This document shows positions 1 to 8,456 of a stretch of 64,000 bases of DNA, piece by piece. The notes below the pieces were generated by a model. The model saw nothing but the letters and a program-made list of their open reading frames with translations, was not told where the DNA came from and made no database searches. The translations under genes and the position numbers were made by a program. Origin of the DNA: Stagnihabitans lacustris (lineage in GTDB: Bacteria; Pseudomonadota; Alphaproteobacteria; Rhodobacterales; Rhodobacteraceae); contig NZ_JAPDGS010000005.1 of NCBI RefSeq assembly GCF_025950525.1, positions 182,407-246,406 of the forward strand, given 5' to 3'. The stretch's first letter is position 1. Each line of letters begins with the position of its first letter.

Positions 1-297
1 GACACCGACAGCCAGCTGTTGTCGATGGGCATGGTCGAACGCGCGGCCCTGGATGCGCTGATGGCTGCGGGGGCGGCCTCCGAGATCATGGGGCGGTTCC
101 TGGATGACCGCGGGGTGGAAATCCCCTCCGAGCTGGCCGGTCGCACGATTTCTCCGGAAGTCGAAAGCCTGCGGGGCCGGCGGGTCGTGGGGATGGCGGG
201 AGGGCTGACCAAGGTGCGGGCGATCCGCGCGGCCCTGGCCTCGGGCGTGATGACAGAGCTTGTCACCGACCTGACAACCGCCCAGGCGCTGCTGTAG
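1..297 (+). CDS. SorC/DeoR-type sugar-binding transcriptional regulator, C-terminal fragment
   Basis: The reading frame is open from base 1 and ends at TAG 295-297, so only about the last 98 residues of a gene that starts left of the window are present. The fragment has the tail of the SorC sugar-phosphate-binding domain: a segment on a mature protein that includes FLDDRGVEI, then GMAGGLTKVRAIRAAL and a LVTDLTTAQALL end. EryD at 1800-2786 has the matching features (FFDEQGHVL, AIAGGPGKTEALRAVL, LVTDEATARRLL), so both are the same fold. It probably controls a sugar or polyol operon to the left. Its DNA-binding half is not visible, so the ligand cannot be guessed. Confidence 0.8.
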   Translation, partial: DTDSQLLSMGMVERAALDALMAAGAASEIMGRFLDDRGVEIPSELAGRTISPEVESLRGRRVVGMAGGLTKVRAIRAALASGVMTELVTDLTTAQALL

Positions 298-387
298 GCC
301 AAGGTCGGACGGGGGCCTTTGGGGGCGCCCGTGAGGGCGGGGCTTTGTGAGGGCCTCACCGAAGTCATTGGCGCGTCTTCCCCCCGC

Positions 388-426
388 GCCCGTTTTGCGT
401 GCCCGTTTTGCGTGCCCGTTTTGCGT
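388..426. repeat. 13-bp tandem repeat, three perfect copies
   Basis: The unit GCCCGTTTTGCGT occurs at 388-400, 401-413 and 414-426 without mismatch. It lies in the gap between the converging SorC-like gene and eryI. No protein is encoded here on either strand that I can support. Confidence 0.85.
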
Positions 427-432
427 GTGGGG

Positions 433-464
433 CTGCGTGAAAGCCGGGCTGCGTGAAAGCCGGG
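433..464. repeat. 16-bp tandem duplication
   Basis: The unit CTGCGTGAAAGCCGGG is present twice back to back (433-448, 449-464), directly after the 13-bp repeat block. Two unrelated tandem duplications side by side suggest replication slippage in a neutral spacer. Confidence 0.85.
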
Positions 465-470
465 CGAGGC

Positions 471-491
471 GCCCCGGGTCAAGCCCGGGGC
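471..491. terminator. GC-rich hairpin between convergent genes
   Basis: Perfect 8-bp stem GCCCCGGG / CCCGGGGC with a 5-nt loop, placed between the + strand regulator end (297) and the - strand eryI stop (522). There is no strong T-tract, so a termination role is inferred from position and stem strength. It could serve both strands. Confidence 0.4.
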
Positions 492-521
492 AGCTTTACT
501 TTCACCCATTTGGGGCACCCA

Positions 522-980
522 TTACCCTTTGTGGCGCGTGTCGATCTCGTTCATCGCCGCCACGTTGGCGGCCGATTTGCCCGCGGGGTCGAAGTTCAGC
601 GTCTGCGCCAGCCAGGCATCGGCAATCGCCTTGGCCAGTTCCGGCCCGATCACCCGTGCGCCCATGGTGATGATCTGCGCATCATTGGACAGGGCGGCGC
701 GTTCTGCCGAATAGGTGTCATGGGTCAGCGCGGCGCGGATGCCCGGCACTTTGTTCGCGCTGATGCAGACCCCGATCCCGGTGCCACAGACCAGGATGGC
801 GCGGTCATACGCCCCCGCCAGCACGCCCAAGGCCACGCGCTCGGACAGGTTGGCGTAAAACGGGTCGGCCGCGCCCGCGATGCGCGAGACCTCGTGGACC
901 TCATGCGCGGCTTTCAGGTGATCGGCGAGGATCTTGGCCAGGCCCTCTCCGGCGCTGTCGCCTGCGATGGCAAGTTTCAT
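522..980 (-). CDS. eryI: D-erythrulose 4-phosphate isomerase, RpiB/LacAB family
   Basis: 152 aa, the usual RpiB length. The active-site loop CGTGIG with its cysteine is present, followed by [12 protein letters not shown] and the HDTYSA segment of the RpiB/LacAB fold. Sequence alone would allow ribose 5-phosphate isomerase B. The context argues for the erythritol enzyme that makes D-erythrose 4-phosphate (EryI, also called DerI), because it is the last gene of a complete ery operon. Its ATG overlaps the eryH stop in an ATGA. It ends the operon, followed by the 471-491 hairpin. The product would enter the pentose phosphate pathway in the cytoplasm. Confidence 0.85.
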   Translation of the reverse strand: MKLAIAGDSAGEGLAKILADHLKAAHEVHEVSRIAGAADPFYANLSERVALGVLAGAYDRAILVCGTGIGVCISANKVPGIRAALTHDTYSAERAALSNDAQIITMGARVIGPELAKAIADAWLAQTLNFDPAGKSAANVAAMNEIDTRHKG

Positions 981-1735
981 TTGGTGTCCTTTCCAAGTTG
1001 ATCCGACACGCGGGCCAGGATGTCCAGGTATCCTGCGACCTCCCAGGCCGAGCGTCCGATGAAAAGCCCGTCGATATGCGGGCAGGCAATCAGTTCGGCG
1101 GCATTGCCCGGATTGACCGAGCCGCCGTAAAGACAGGGGATGCGGCGGCCCAGCACGTCTTGGGCCACGGCGATGATCTCGGCCTGGCGGGCATCGGCGT
1201 AATCCGATGTGGCGGGGATGCCGTTCACTCCGATGGCCCAGACCGGTTCATAGGCCAGCAGCACCGGCGCCGGGCTGCCCCGGACCGGGTCCAGCGCGGC
1301 CCGCACCTGGGCTTCCAGCACCTGACGGGCGCGGCCGGATTGGCGCTCCTCCAGCGTTTCGCCAATACAGATCAGCGGCGTCAGCCCATGGCGGACCGCC
1401 GCCGCGACCTTCAGGCCCACCGTCCGGTCGGTCTCGTTGAAATGTTCGCGGCGTTCGGAATGGCCGAGTTCCACCAGGTCCAGCCCGCAATCCGTCAGCA
1501 TGGGAGCCGAGACCTCTCCGGTCCAGGCGCCCGCGTCCTCCCAATGCATGTTCTGCGCGCCGACCTTGACCGAGGTGGCGGCCAGCATCGCCTTGACCTC
1601 GCGGACCAGGGGGAAGGGCGGGATGACAAAGCGTTGCAACCGCGGGTCTTCGGTGGCTGTCAAAAGGCCCTGGGCAAAGGCGCGGGCCTCGGCCAGGGTC
1701 TTGTTCATCTTCCAGCTGGTGCCGATCCAGAACAT
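977..1735 (-). CDS. eryH: L-erythrulose 1-phosphate isomerase, triosephosphate-isomerase family
   Basis: 252 aa TIM barrel with the catalytic lysine in WKMN, the histidine in LGHSERR, the glutamate in YEPVWAIG, and the phosphate-gripping GGSVNPGN. Start chosen at ATG 1735, with the family-typical [12 protein letters not shown]-terminus; the frame is open further upstream. A housekeeping tpiA is possible from sequence. Sitting between eryD and eryI, it fits EryH (LerI/TpiA2), which converts L-erythrulose 1-phosphate to D-erythrulose 4-phosphate. It lies 64 bases after eryD and overlaps eryI by 4 bases. Confidence 0.85.
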   Translation of the reverse strand: MFWIGTSWKMNKTLAEARAFAQGLLTATEDPRLQRFVIPPFPLVREVKAMLAATSVKVGAQNMHWEDAGAWTGEVSAPMLTDCGLDLVELGHSERREHFNETDRTVGLKVAAAVRHGLTPLICIGETLEERQSGRARQVLEAQVRAALDPVRGSPAPVLLAYEPVWAIGVNGIPATSDYADARQAEIIAVAQDVLGRRIPCLYGGSVNPGNAAELIACPHIDGLFIGRSAWEVAGYLDILARVSDQLGKDTK

Positions 1736-1799
1736 CCGGTCTTCCTGTGTTGGTCGGCCATGCGGGCCGGGGTGGGGTGGGGCATCGCAGGCGATGCGT

Positions 1800-2786
1800 T
1801 CAAGCGTCAAGTTTCGGGCAAACGTCAGGTTTCGGGGATCGGGGCGCCGACAGCAGACGTCGCGCCGTGGCCTCGTCGGTCACAAGCCCCATGATCCGGC
1901 CGCTGGACAGGACCGCGCGCAGGGCCTCGGTCTTGCCCGGGCCGCCGGCGATGGCCACGACGCGGGCCTGGCGCGGGGCGTCAAGGTCGGTGGCCAAGGT
2001 GCGCCGCGTCAGCGCGGTGGTCAGGACATGGCCCTGTTCGTCAAAGAAATGGCCCAGCATCTCGGCCACACCGCCCTCGGCGCGGATCGCGTCCAGCTCT
2101 CGCGCCTCGATCATCCCCGATGTCACCAGCTGCGCATCCGCCGAAAGCGTCCCGATCCCCACCACCTTCAGCGTCGCGGCCCGCGTCATGGCGAACAGCT
2201 CGGCCACCCCGGGTTGCGCCATCAGGACCGCCCGATCCTCGACCGAATTGGCATAGAAGGGCACCGGCAGGACATGGGCCTGGGCGCTGCAGGTTTCGGC
2301 AATGCGATACATGACGTCATGCGGATTGGCGGCATAGGACCGGGTCAGCCCGCCCAGAAGCGAGACAAAGCGCAGGCCCGGCGCCTGGATGCGCGGCAAT
2401 TGGCGCACGGCGGCCAAAAGCGTGCGGCCATGCGACAGGCCGATGATCTGATGCGCCCCCGAGGTGATCGCCCGGCGCAGGTAATCGGCCCCCGCCTGAC
2501 CAAGCGCGCGCAGGGGCAGGCCCTCTTCGCCCAGATCGGGGGCGATTTCGCAGGTCGTCAGGCCAAAGCGGGCGCAGAGCGCGCTTTCCAACGCGGCGCA
2601 ATCGGCCGCCTTGCCGTCGATGGTGACGCGAACCACACCTTCGGCCACGGCGCGGGCAATCAGGCGATGGGCCTTGACCGAGGGGATGTCCAGCCGCCGC
2701 GCCACCTCGGCCTGGGTCAGGCCTCCGACGTAATGCAACCAGGCCGCACGCAGGGCGAGCGAGAATTCGGCGTCCGGGTCCGTCAC
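1800..2786 (-). CDS. eryD: Erythritol operon regulator, SorC/DeoR family
   Basis: 328 aa. The N-terminal helix-turn-helix (about residues 8-45: LHYVGGLTQAEVARRLDIPS) is followed by a SorC sugar-phosphate-binding domain with the conserved GLSHGRTL and FVSLLGGLTR segments. The start is a GTG (2786-2784) that overlaps the stop of the upstream dehydrogenase gene as GTGA, which makes this start firm. EryD in Brucella and rhizobia represses the ery operon, with release by erythritol. The operon position and the divergent transporter make the same role likely here, with operators expected in 7928-8456. Confidence 0.85.
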   Translation of the reverse strand: MTDPDAEFSLALRAAWLHYVGGLTQAEVARRLDIPSVKAHRLIARAVAEGVVRVTIDGKAADCAALESALCARFGLTTCEIAPDLGEEGLPLRALGQAGADYLRRAITSGAHQIIGLSHGRTLLAAVRQLPRIQAPGLRFVSLLGGLTRSYAANPHDVMYRIAETCSAQAHVLPVPFYANSVEDRAVLMAQPGVAELFAMTRAATLKVVGIGTLSADAQLVTSGMIEARELDAIRAEGGVAEMLGHFFDEQGHVLTTALTRRTLATDLDAPRQARVVAIAGGPGKTEALRAVLSSGRIMGLVTDEATARRLLSAPRSPKPDVCPKLDA

Positions 2787-3889
2787 CTTGCGGCCTCCAT
2801 CAGGTCTGTCAGGTCCTGCAGGGTCAGGGGCGCGGGATTGGCCTTCATCGAGGAGGAAGTTGCCGCCATCTGTGCCGCAAGGGCGCGCATTTCGGGCGTG
2901 ACCCTCAGCGCGTCCAGACCCCGCAGGCCCTGCGCCCGCGCCCAAGGGCCCAGCCCGCCCGGGTGGACCTGGGCGATCATCGCCAGCACCTGATCCAGCC
3001 GGAACGGGTCCTGCGCCCGCGCCCGGTTCATCCCCAGCGCCGGTTCCAGCAATGCCCCGCACAGCGCGCCATGCGCCGCGCCCGACAGCCCGCCCAAAGG
3101 CCCCGCCAGCCCATGCACCACCCCAAGCCCGGCATTGGCCAAGGCAAGCCCCCCGCACAGCGAGACCCAGGCCATCTCGTCGCGGGCCTGCGGGTCTTCG
3201 GCCTGCATCAGCCGCATCAGGGCCACCAGCCCGCGCGGAATGGCGTCGCGGCACAGCGCATCGGTCAAGGGATTGGCGCGGGTGGAAACGAAGGGCTCGA
3301 TGACCTGAGTGATCGCATCCAGCCCCGAGGCCAGCGTAATCCCGCGCGGGCAATCATCGGTCAGCCCCGGGTCGACCACGGCCAGAACCGGCAGCATCCG
3401 CGCATCGCGCAGGCTGACCTTGCGGCGGTGGGCGGCGACCTGAATGACCGCGTTGCGCGTCACCTCGGCCCCGGTGCCCGCCGTGGTCGGGATTGCCACA
3501 AAGGGCAGCGGCGGCACGTCCAGCGCCCGGCCCTGACCCACGACCTCCAGATAACGCAGCGCGTCATGGGGCGCGGGGATCAGCGCGGCCAGGGCCTTGC
3601 CGGCGTCGATTACCGCCCCGCCGCCGATGGCCACCACCGCCGTAATGTCCAAGGCCCGGGCGTCACGCACCAGCGCCTCGATCTCCGCCAACTCTGGCTC
3701 ATGGCCCATGGTCGCCGGCAGCGCGGGGCGCAGGGCCTCGATGGCCCGAGCCACGCCCGCCCGGGAAAGCGCCCCCCGCCCATGGACGACCAAAAGCCGC
3801 CCCATCCCCGCGATCTGCGGCAGGGCGCGGGTCAGCTTGCCGCGGCCAAAGCGGATCTCGGTGGCGGTGGCAAAGGCGAATGGCGTCAT
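2783..3889 (-). CDS. Iron-containing alcohol dehydrogenase-like protein inserted in the ery operon
   Basis: 368 aa, Fe-ADH / maleylacetate reductase fold. The NAD-binding GGGAVIDAGKALA and PTTAGTGAEVT motifs are clear. Metal ligands by comparison with E. coli FucO: Asp is kept (SGLDAITQ), the His four residues later is Gln, the His of VHGLAG is kept while the next conserved His is Gly, and the last His (AAHG) is kept. The Gln variant may be normal for a subfamily rather than decay. Start ATG 3889 is placed where homology begins. The gene lies between eryC and eryD, where well-known ery operons have none. It ends in a GTGA overlap with eryD, so it is co-translated with it. Likely an NAD(P)-linked polyol or ketose/aldehyde oxidoreductase; substrate unknown. 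Confidence 0.75.
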   Translation of the reverse strand: MTPFAFATATEIRFGRGKLTRALPQIAGMGRLLVVHGRGALSRAGVARAIEALRPALPATMGHEPELAEIEALVRDARALDITAVVAIGGGAVIDAGKALAALIPAPHDALRYLEVVGQGRALDVPPLPFVAIPTTAGTGAEVTRNAVIQVAAHRRKVSLRDARMLPVLAVVDPGLTDDCPRGITLASGLDAITQVIEPFVSTRANPLTDALCRDAIPRGLVALMRLMQAEDPQARDEMAWVSLCGGLALANAGLGVVHGLAGPLGGLSGAAHGALCGALLEPALGMNRARAQDPFRLDQVLAMIAQVHPGGLGPWARAQGLRGLDALRVTPEMRALAAQMAATSSSMKANPAPLTLQDLTDLMEAAR

Positions 3890-3977
3890 GGCGTGAGACC
3901 TTCGGATGCGGGCGTTGGGATGCGGGCGTTGGGTTATGGCCTTTCCAATTGGGCCCCTCAGTTTCTGGCCCGGCAAG

Positions 3978-4910
3978 TCAGACCTTCAAATCCTGCGCCC
4001 CGGTGTTGATGAAGGGCGCCCAAAAGGCCACGGACTCGGCGATCTGGGGGATCACCTCGCGGTCATTGGGCTCGCGCTCTTTGAAGGACAGCTCCAGGCA
4101 AATTTCGTTGTCGACCGCGCCGCCCTCGGCCAGGGCCTGCAACAGGGCTGCGGGCTGGATGCGGCCCTTGGCGTTGAAGGCCGCGGTAAAGGGGCGATGC
4201 CCGCCCTTGTCCATCAGGCTTTGCTTGATATGGATGATCGGAGAGACAAGGGGCACCGCCCGCGCCCAGGCATAGGGGTCGAAGTCGTCCGGGTTGGCCG
4301 AAGTCACATCGCCGTGGTCGATATCGGCCATCATCCACATCGGCACCGCCATATTCGCCGCCGTCAGCCGGGATTGCAGCGCCATGGCAGCCTGGATCGT
4401 CTCACCGAACTCGCGGCCAATGCTCATCGGCTCCCAGAAGACCGAGGTCAGGCCCGCAGCCCTTGCATGGTCGGCCACCTCGGCCCAGGACTCGATCGCC
4501 ACCTGGATCAGCGCTTCACGCCGGGCCGGATCGTCGTAATCGCGGTAGGTCAGGATCGCGAATTGCGTGCCGACCGAGGTCCCGCCCAAGTCCCCGATGA
4601 TATCGGCGAAGGTCTTGAACCAGTCGATGTAATAGCGCCGGACCTCGGGGTCGGGATGGCCAAAGTGGTTCAGCCGCCCGTAAGGCCCGGTCATCCCGCT
4701 TGTCACCCTGACCCCGGTCCGCGCCAAAGCCGCCCCCATCTGCCGCGTCAGGCGGCGGATCACCGGGGCGGGCCAGCTTGGGTTGATGAACTCATGCGTC
4801 AACTGCAGGTCGCGCAGCCGCAGGTCGCGGGCGACCATGTCGATCAGGTCATCGGGATCGGCAAAGCGGTTCACCAGCGGGTTCGTGTTCAGCGAAAGCG
4901 TCAGGGCCAT
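3978..4910 (-). CDS. eryC: D-erythrulose 1-phosphate 3-epimerase, xylose-isomerase-like TIM barrel
   Basis: 310 aa AP-endonuclease-2/xylose-isomerase-like barrel with the acidic and histidine positions expected of this metal enzyme (FWEPMSIGREFGET, ADIDHGDV, IHIKQS, ICLELSF). It matches the EryC family, now assigned as the epimerase converting D-erythrulose 1-phosphate to L-erythrulose 1-phosphate. Start ATG 4910 overlaps the eryB stop as ATGA, supporting translational coupling. The 88 bases after the stop contain a short direct repeat (ATGCGGGCGTTGGG twice) before the dehydrogenase gene. Confidence 0.9.
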   Translation of the reverse strand: MALTLSLNTNPLVNRFADPDDLIDMVARDLRLRDLQLTHEFINPSWPAPVIRRLTRQMGAALARTGVRVTSGMTGPYGRLNHFGHPDPEVRRYYIDWFKTFADIIGDLGGTSVGTQFAILTYRDYDDPARREALIQVAIESWAEVADHARAAGLTSVFWEPMSIGREFGETIQAAMALQSRLTAANMAVPMWMMADIDHGDVTSANPDDFDPYAWARAVPLVSPIIHIKQSLMDKGGHRPFTAAFNAKGRIQPAALLQALAEGGAVDNEICLELSFKEREPNDREVIPQIAESVAFWAPFINTGAQDLKV

Positions 4911-6385
4911 CAGGCGACCTCCCCGAAGGTGCCTGCGAACCAGTCGGCAAAGGCCGCCTGTTCGGCCTTGGTCAGGTGCAGGTAATGCTTGGTGCGCCGC
5001 GTCAGGATATCCGCAGCCGTCATCGCCCATTCGCGCGCCACCAGATAGCGCGCCTCGGCCTCGAATAGCTGACCGCCGAAGTGACGCCCCAGCGGCGCCC
5101 CCAGGATCTCCCGCGTGCGTGTTCCGTAACGCCGCGCCAGATGGACCAGAAGCGCGCGGTCCGTCGTGGGAAACTCTTCGCGCAAGGTGTTGATAAAGCT
5201 TTCGTAATCGGCGCCCGGCATCTCGCCCCCCGGCAGCGGAGCCCCCGCCGTCCAGTCCGGCCCCATCTGCGGGAAAACCCCCTTCAGCCGCGCCATCCCG
5301 CGCTCTGCCAGCTCCCGAAAGGTGGTGATCTTGCCGCCAAAGACATTCAGCATCGGCACGCCGCCGGTCTCGTCCAGGTCAAAGACATAGTCCCGCGTCA
5401 CCGCCGAGGGGTTGCCCTTGCCGTCATCAAACAGCGGCCTGACGCCGGAAAAGCTGTGCAGCACATCCGAGGGCCGCAGCTTTTCCTTGAAATAGCGGTT
5501 CACCGCCGCCAGCAGGTAATCGACCTCGCTCTCCGCGATGGTCACGTCCTCGGCCCGACCCTCCCAGGGGATATCGGTCGTCCCGATCAAGGCCATGTCG
5601 CCCTCATAGGGGTTGATGAAGATCACGCGCTTGTCGTGGTTCTGCACCAGATAGGCGTTCTGCCCCTCCCACCATTTCTTGACGATGATATGGCTGCCCT
5701 TGACCAGCCGCACGCCCCGAGACGAGTTCGACCCCGCCACCCGCCCGATGATATCGCTGACCCAAGGTCCGGCCGCATTGACGATGCAGCGCGCGCGGTG
5801 GGTGCGTTCGCCCTGTGGACCCTTGGTGACAATCGTCCAGGCCCCATCCTCGCGCCGCGCCGAAACGACGGCCGACCGTGTCAGAACCTCGGCCCCCTTT
5901 TCGGCGGCGCCCAAGGCGTTCAGCACCACAAGGCGGGCATCATCGACCCAGCAATCGGAATATTCAAAGCCCCTGGTATAGGCGGGCAGGATCGCCGCGC
6001 CCTCGGGGTCACGCGCCAGGTTCAAGGTCCGCGTGCCGGGAAGCCGCTTGCGCCCGCCCAGGTGGTCATACAAAAACAGCCCCAACCGCACGAGCCAGGC
6101 GGGCCGATCCTGCGGCGAGTGCGGCAGGACGAAACGCATCGGCCAGATGATATGGGGGGCGGCGGCCAAAAGGATCTCGCGCTCGATCAGGGCCTCACGG
6201 ACCAGGCGGAATTCGTAATATTCCAGATAGCGCAAGCCGCCATGCACCAGCTTGCCCGACCGCGAGGAGGTGCCCTGCGCCAGGTCATCCTTTTCGGCCA
6301 AGACGACCTTCAGGCCGCGCCCCGCCGCATCCCGGGCTATTCCCGCGCCATTGATCCCGCCACCGATCACGAAAAGGTCCAGCAT
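4910..6385 (-). CDS. eryB: D-erythritol 1-phosphate dehydrogenase, GlpD family FAD enzyme
   Basis: 491 aa, slightly shorter than typical GlpD. N-terminal FAD Rossmann motif GGGINGAGIARDAAGRG, then the family signatures SSRSGKLVHGGLRYLE and the C-terminal FGGKITTFRELAE. It oxidises D-erythritol 1-phosphate to D-erythrulose 1-phosphate, passing electrons via FAD to the respiratory chain at the membrane. The ATG has a strong AAGGAG ribosome-binding site that begins inside the end of eryA. By sequence alone glycerol 3-phosphate dehydrogenase is possible; the flanking eryA and eryC make EryB the better call. Confidence 0.88.
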   Translation of the reverse strand: MLDLFVIGGGINGAGIARDAAGRGLKVVLAEKDDLAQGTSSRSGKLVHGGLRYLEYYEFRLVREALIEREILLAAAPHIIWPMRFVLPHSPQDRPAWLVRLGLFLYDHLGGRKRLPGTRTLNLARDPEGAAILPAYTRGFEYSDCWVDDARLVVLNALGAAEKGAEVLTRSAVVSARREDGAWTIVTKGPQGERTHRARCIVNAAGPWVSDIIGRVAGSNSSRGVRLVKGSHIIVKKWWEGQNAYLVQNHDKRVIFINPYEGDMALIGTTDIPWEGRAEDVTIAESEVDYLLAAVNRYFKEKLRPSDVLHSFSGVRPLFDDGKGNPSAVTRDYVFDLDETGGVPMLNVFGGKITTFRELAERGMARLKGVFPQMGPDWTAGAPLPGGEMPGADYESFINTLREEFPTTDRALLVHLARRYGTRTREILGAPLGRHFGGQLFEAEARYLVAREWAMTAADILTRRTKHYLHLTKAEQAAFADWFAGTFGEVA

Positions 6386-6388
6386 GTG

Positions 6389-7927
6389 TTACTCCTTCGC
6401 GGCCAACGCGTCCCAGGCAGGCACAAGGCCCCGGCGCGCGGCACCATAGGCCGTGAACAGCCCGTCATAGGTTGAAATCAATGCCCCGTCCGGGGCCTCG
6501 GGCGCGCCCAGCAAAGGCGTCACCCATTCGGCAATACAGGTCTCCATCGTCGGATAGGCGCCGATGGCCACGGCGGCCATCATCGCGGCCCCGGCGGCGC
6601 CGGCCTCTTCACGGGCGCTGACGCGGACCGGCGCATGGGCGCAGGCCGCAAGCACCGCGCGCAGGCCTTTGGACCGCGCCGCCCCCCCCGTCAGCCGCAG
6701 CTCTGTTGGCAGAGGCCCCATCGCGGCGTAACAATCGCGCAAAGCCATGCCCAGCCCCTCGATCACCGCGCGCACCATAGCGGGATAGGTGTGGGTCTGG
6801 GTCAGGCCCACAAACCCCGCCCGGGCTTTGGCCGACACGAAAGGCCCGCGCTCACCCGCCTCGGAGATATAGGGCAGATAGACCATCTGGCCCGGCCCAG
6901 TCGCCGCCAGCCACCTCTCGATTTGGCCCACGAGATCGCGGTGGCTGGCGGGATGGCCCAGATCCGTCAGAAGTCCGGCCCCCACGTTCAAAATCCAATC
7001 CAGATTTAACGTGGCGGCCATATTCGTCTGGACCTGGGTGACGATGCCGGGGATGGGGAGGGCGATGACATAGCCCGTCCCCTCGGCGTTCAGATGGACA
7101 TTTTCGGCCCGCACCGCCCGCATATGCACGCCGGTCGACCCCACGGTAGAGCAGGCGACGTTCTCGCCCCCGCCATAGACGCCAGCGCCAAGCGCGGTCA
7201 TGGCCATGTCGACATAACCCAGGCTGACCGGCGTCCCCGCGTGCAAGCCGGTCAGCGCCGCCGCCTGATCGGTCAGCGGATGCGTCGTCTGCGTGCCATC
7301 GACAATCGGCGGCAGAAGGTTGCGGCGGTGGGTCAGCCCCAGGGCCGCGATCACGCCCTCATCATAGGCGCGGGTGCGGAAGTCGGCAAAGGTAAAGCCT
7401 GCCTCGGACGGATCGGTCGCCCGCACGCCGGTCAGGCACAGGTAAAGCCAGTCCTTGCAGTGCAAGGCCACCTCGGCCTGATCCAGAAGCGCGGGGTGAA
7501 AGCGGTCCATATGCGCCATCTGCGCGCCCATCTGGCAGGTGTTCAGCCCGGTGCCCGTCGTCTCGAACCGCTGGCGATTGCCGGCCAGACGGTCCACCGT
7601 CGGCGCCGCGCGGGCGTCCAGCCACAGCCAGGCGTCGGCCACCGGGCCGTCGCGCCCCACCAGCCAGGTCCCGTCGCCCTGCGCCGTCACGGCCAGGGCT
7701 GCGGTGCGCGCGGCCAGATCGGGCACCTTTTCGCCCAAGGCGCGCAGGGCCTGGGCGCAGTCCGCCCAAGTCCGCGCCATGGGTTGCGTCACCGCCCCCC
7801 CCGCGCCCACGTCATAGCGGTTGGCAATCGAGGCCACCGCAACTTGGTTGCCCTGCAGATCGAACGCCACGGCCTTCATCACCGAGGTCCCGGCGTCGAT
7901 GCCGATCACCAGCTTTGTCTGTGCCAT
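6389..7927 (-). CDS. eryA: Erythritol kinase, FGGY family
   Basis: 512 aa. Actin-like kinase fold with the N-terminal phosphate loop GIDAGTSVMKAVAFD, the substrate-side WLDARA, and the C-terminal ATP-binding TGGAARSKGLRAVLA. It phosphorylates erythritol to D-erythritol 1-phosphate, the first step of the pathway. Start ATG 7927 follows AAAGGAGAT at good spacing. It is the first gene of the leftward ery operon, separated by 529 bases from the divergent transporter operon. Other FGGY substrates cannot be excluded from sequence, but the complete downstream pathway supports erythritol. Confidence 0.88.
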   Translation of the reverse strand: MAQTKLVIGIDAGTSVMKAVAFDLQGNQVAVASIANRYDVGAGGAVTQPMARTWADCAQALRALGEKVPDLAARTAALAVTAQGDGTWLVGRDGPVADAWLWLDARAAPTVDRLAGNRQRFETTGTGLNTCQMGAQMAHMDRFHPALLDQAEVALHCKDWLYLCLTGVRATDPSEAGFTFADFRTRAYDEGVIAALGLTHRRNLLPPIVDGTQTTHPLTDQAAALTGLHAGTPVSLGYVDMAMTALGAGVYGGGENVACSTVGSTGVHMRAVRAENVHLNAEGTGYVIALPIPGIVTQVQTNMAATLNLDWILNVGAGLLTDLGHPASHRDLVGQIERWLAATGPGQMVYLPYISEAGERGPFVSAKARAGFVGLTQTHTYPAMVRAVIEGLGMALRDCYAAMGPLPTELRLTGGAARSKGLRAVLAACAHAPVRVSAREEAGAAGAAMMAAVAIGAYPTMETCIAEWVTPLLGAPEAPDGALISTYDGLFTAYGAARRGLVPAWDALAAKE

Positions 7928-8456
7928 GGGATCTCCTTTTGTTGGGGGTCTTTTAACACCACAAAGATAACATGGAAATTGAAATATTTTACGGACAGAG
8001 CATATTCTTTCAGATAAACTGCACCAGAGGCGGCGTTTGTCCGGGCGATGGCCTGTGCGGCGCCCTGAGGGGCGATACGGGAATCAGTCAAAAAGGTGGA
8101 GGCGGCGGGCCAGGGGCTCTGCTGCCGCTTTTTGCCGGTATATTGCCGTTAAATGAAGGGCTTATCCTTCGAATCATGACGTTTTCGCACCTGCAGAAAG
8201 CCTTTTGCAGGCGCAGAAGTCATGGGCAAGGCCTGACGTGATGCGCCTTGTCGCAGGCCCCGCGCCCCAGAATGAGCGGCGCCTTGACCTTGGCCAGCCC
8301 GGTTTTTCCCGCAAAGCCCGGCGTCGATATATAACTCACTTGACTTTGTATATAACACGAAGATACCACATCACCTAGACCGGAGGAGGAGCCGGGCAGA
8401 CAGGGGTCACGCGTCACAGCGCGGCTTTTGGATGCCGGTTCACAAGGAGGCGCGAG
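7928..8456. other. Divergent regulatory spacer between eryA and the transporter operon
   Basis: 529 bases without a supportable gene. The eryA-proximal part (7940-8030) and a stretch at 8326-8370 are AT-rich against a GC-rich background, as expected for two divergent promoters. The eryA ribosome-binding site is at about 7931-7938 on the minus strand and the DUF2291 gene has AAGGAGG at 8444-8450. The middle (8040-8320) shows no clear structure to me. Confidence 0.6.
8328..8368 (+). promoter_or_regulatory. Promoter/operator candidate with repeated TATATAAC
   Basis: TATATAAC occurs at 8328-8335 and again at 8349-8356, exactly 21 bases apart (two helical turns). A TTGACT box lies between them (8340-8345), with a -10-like GATACC 16 bases later (8362-8367). 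This suggests a sigma-70-type promoter for the transporter operon overlapped by a paired protein-binding site. EryD or the DeoR-type regulator at 12760 are the candidates. Confidence 0.45.
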
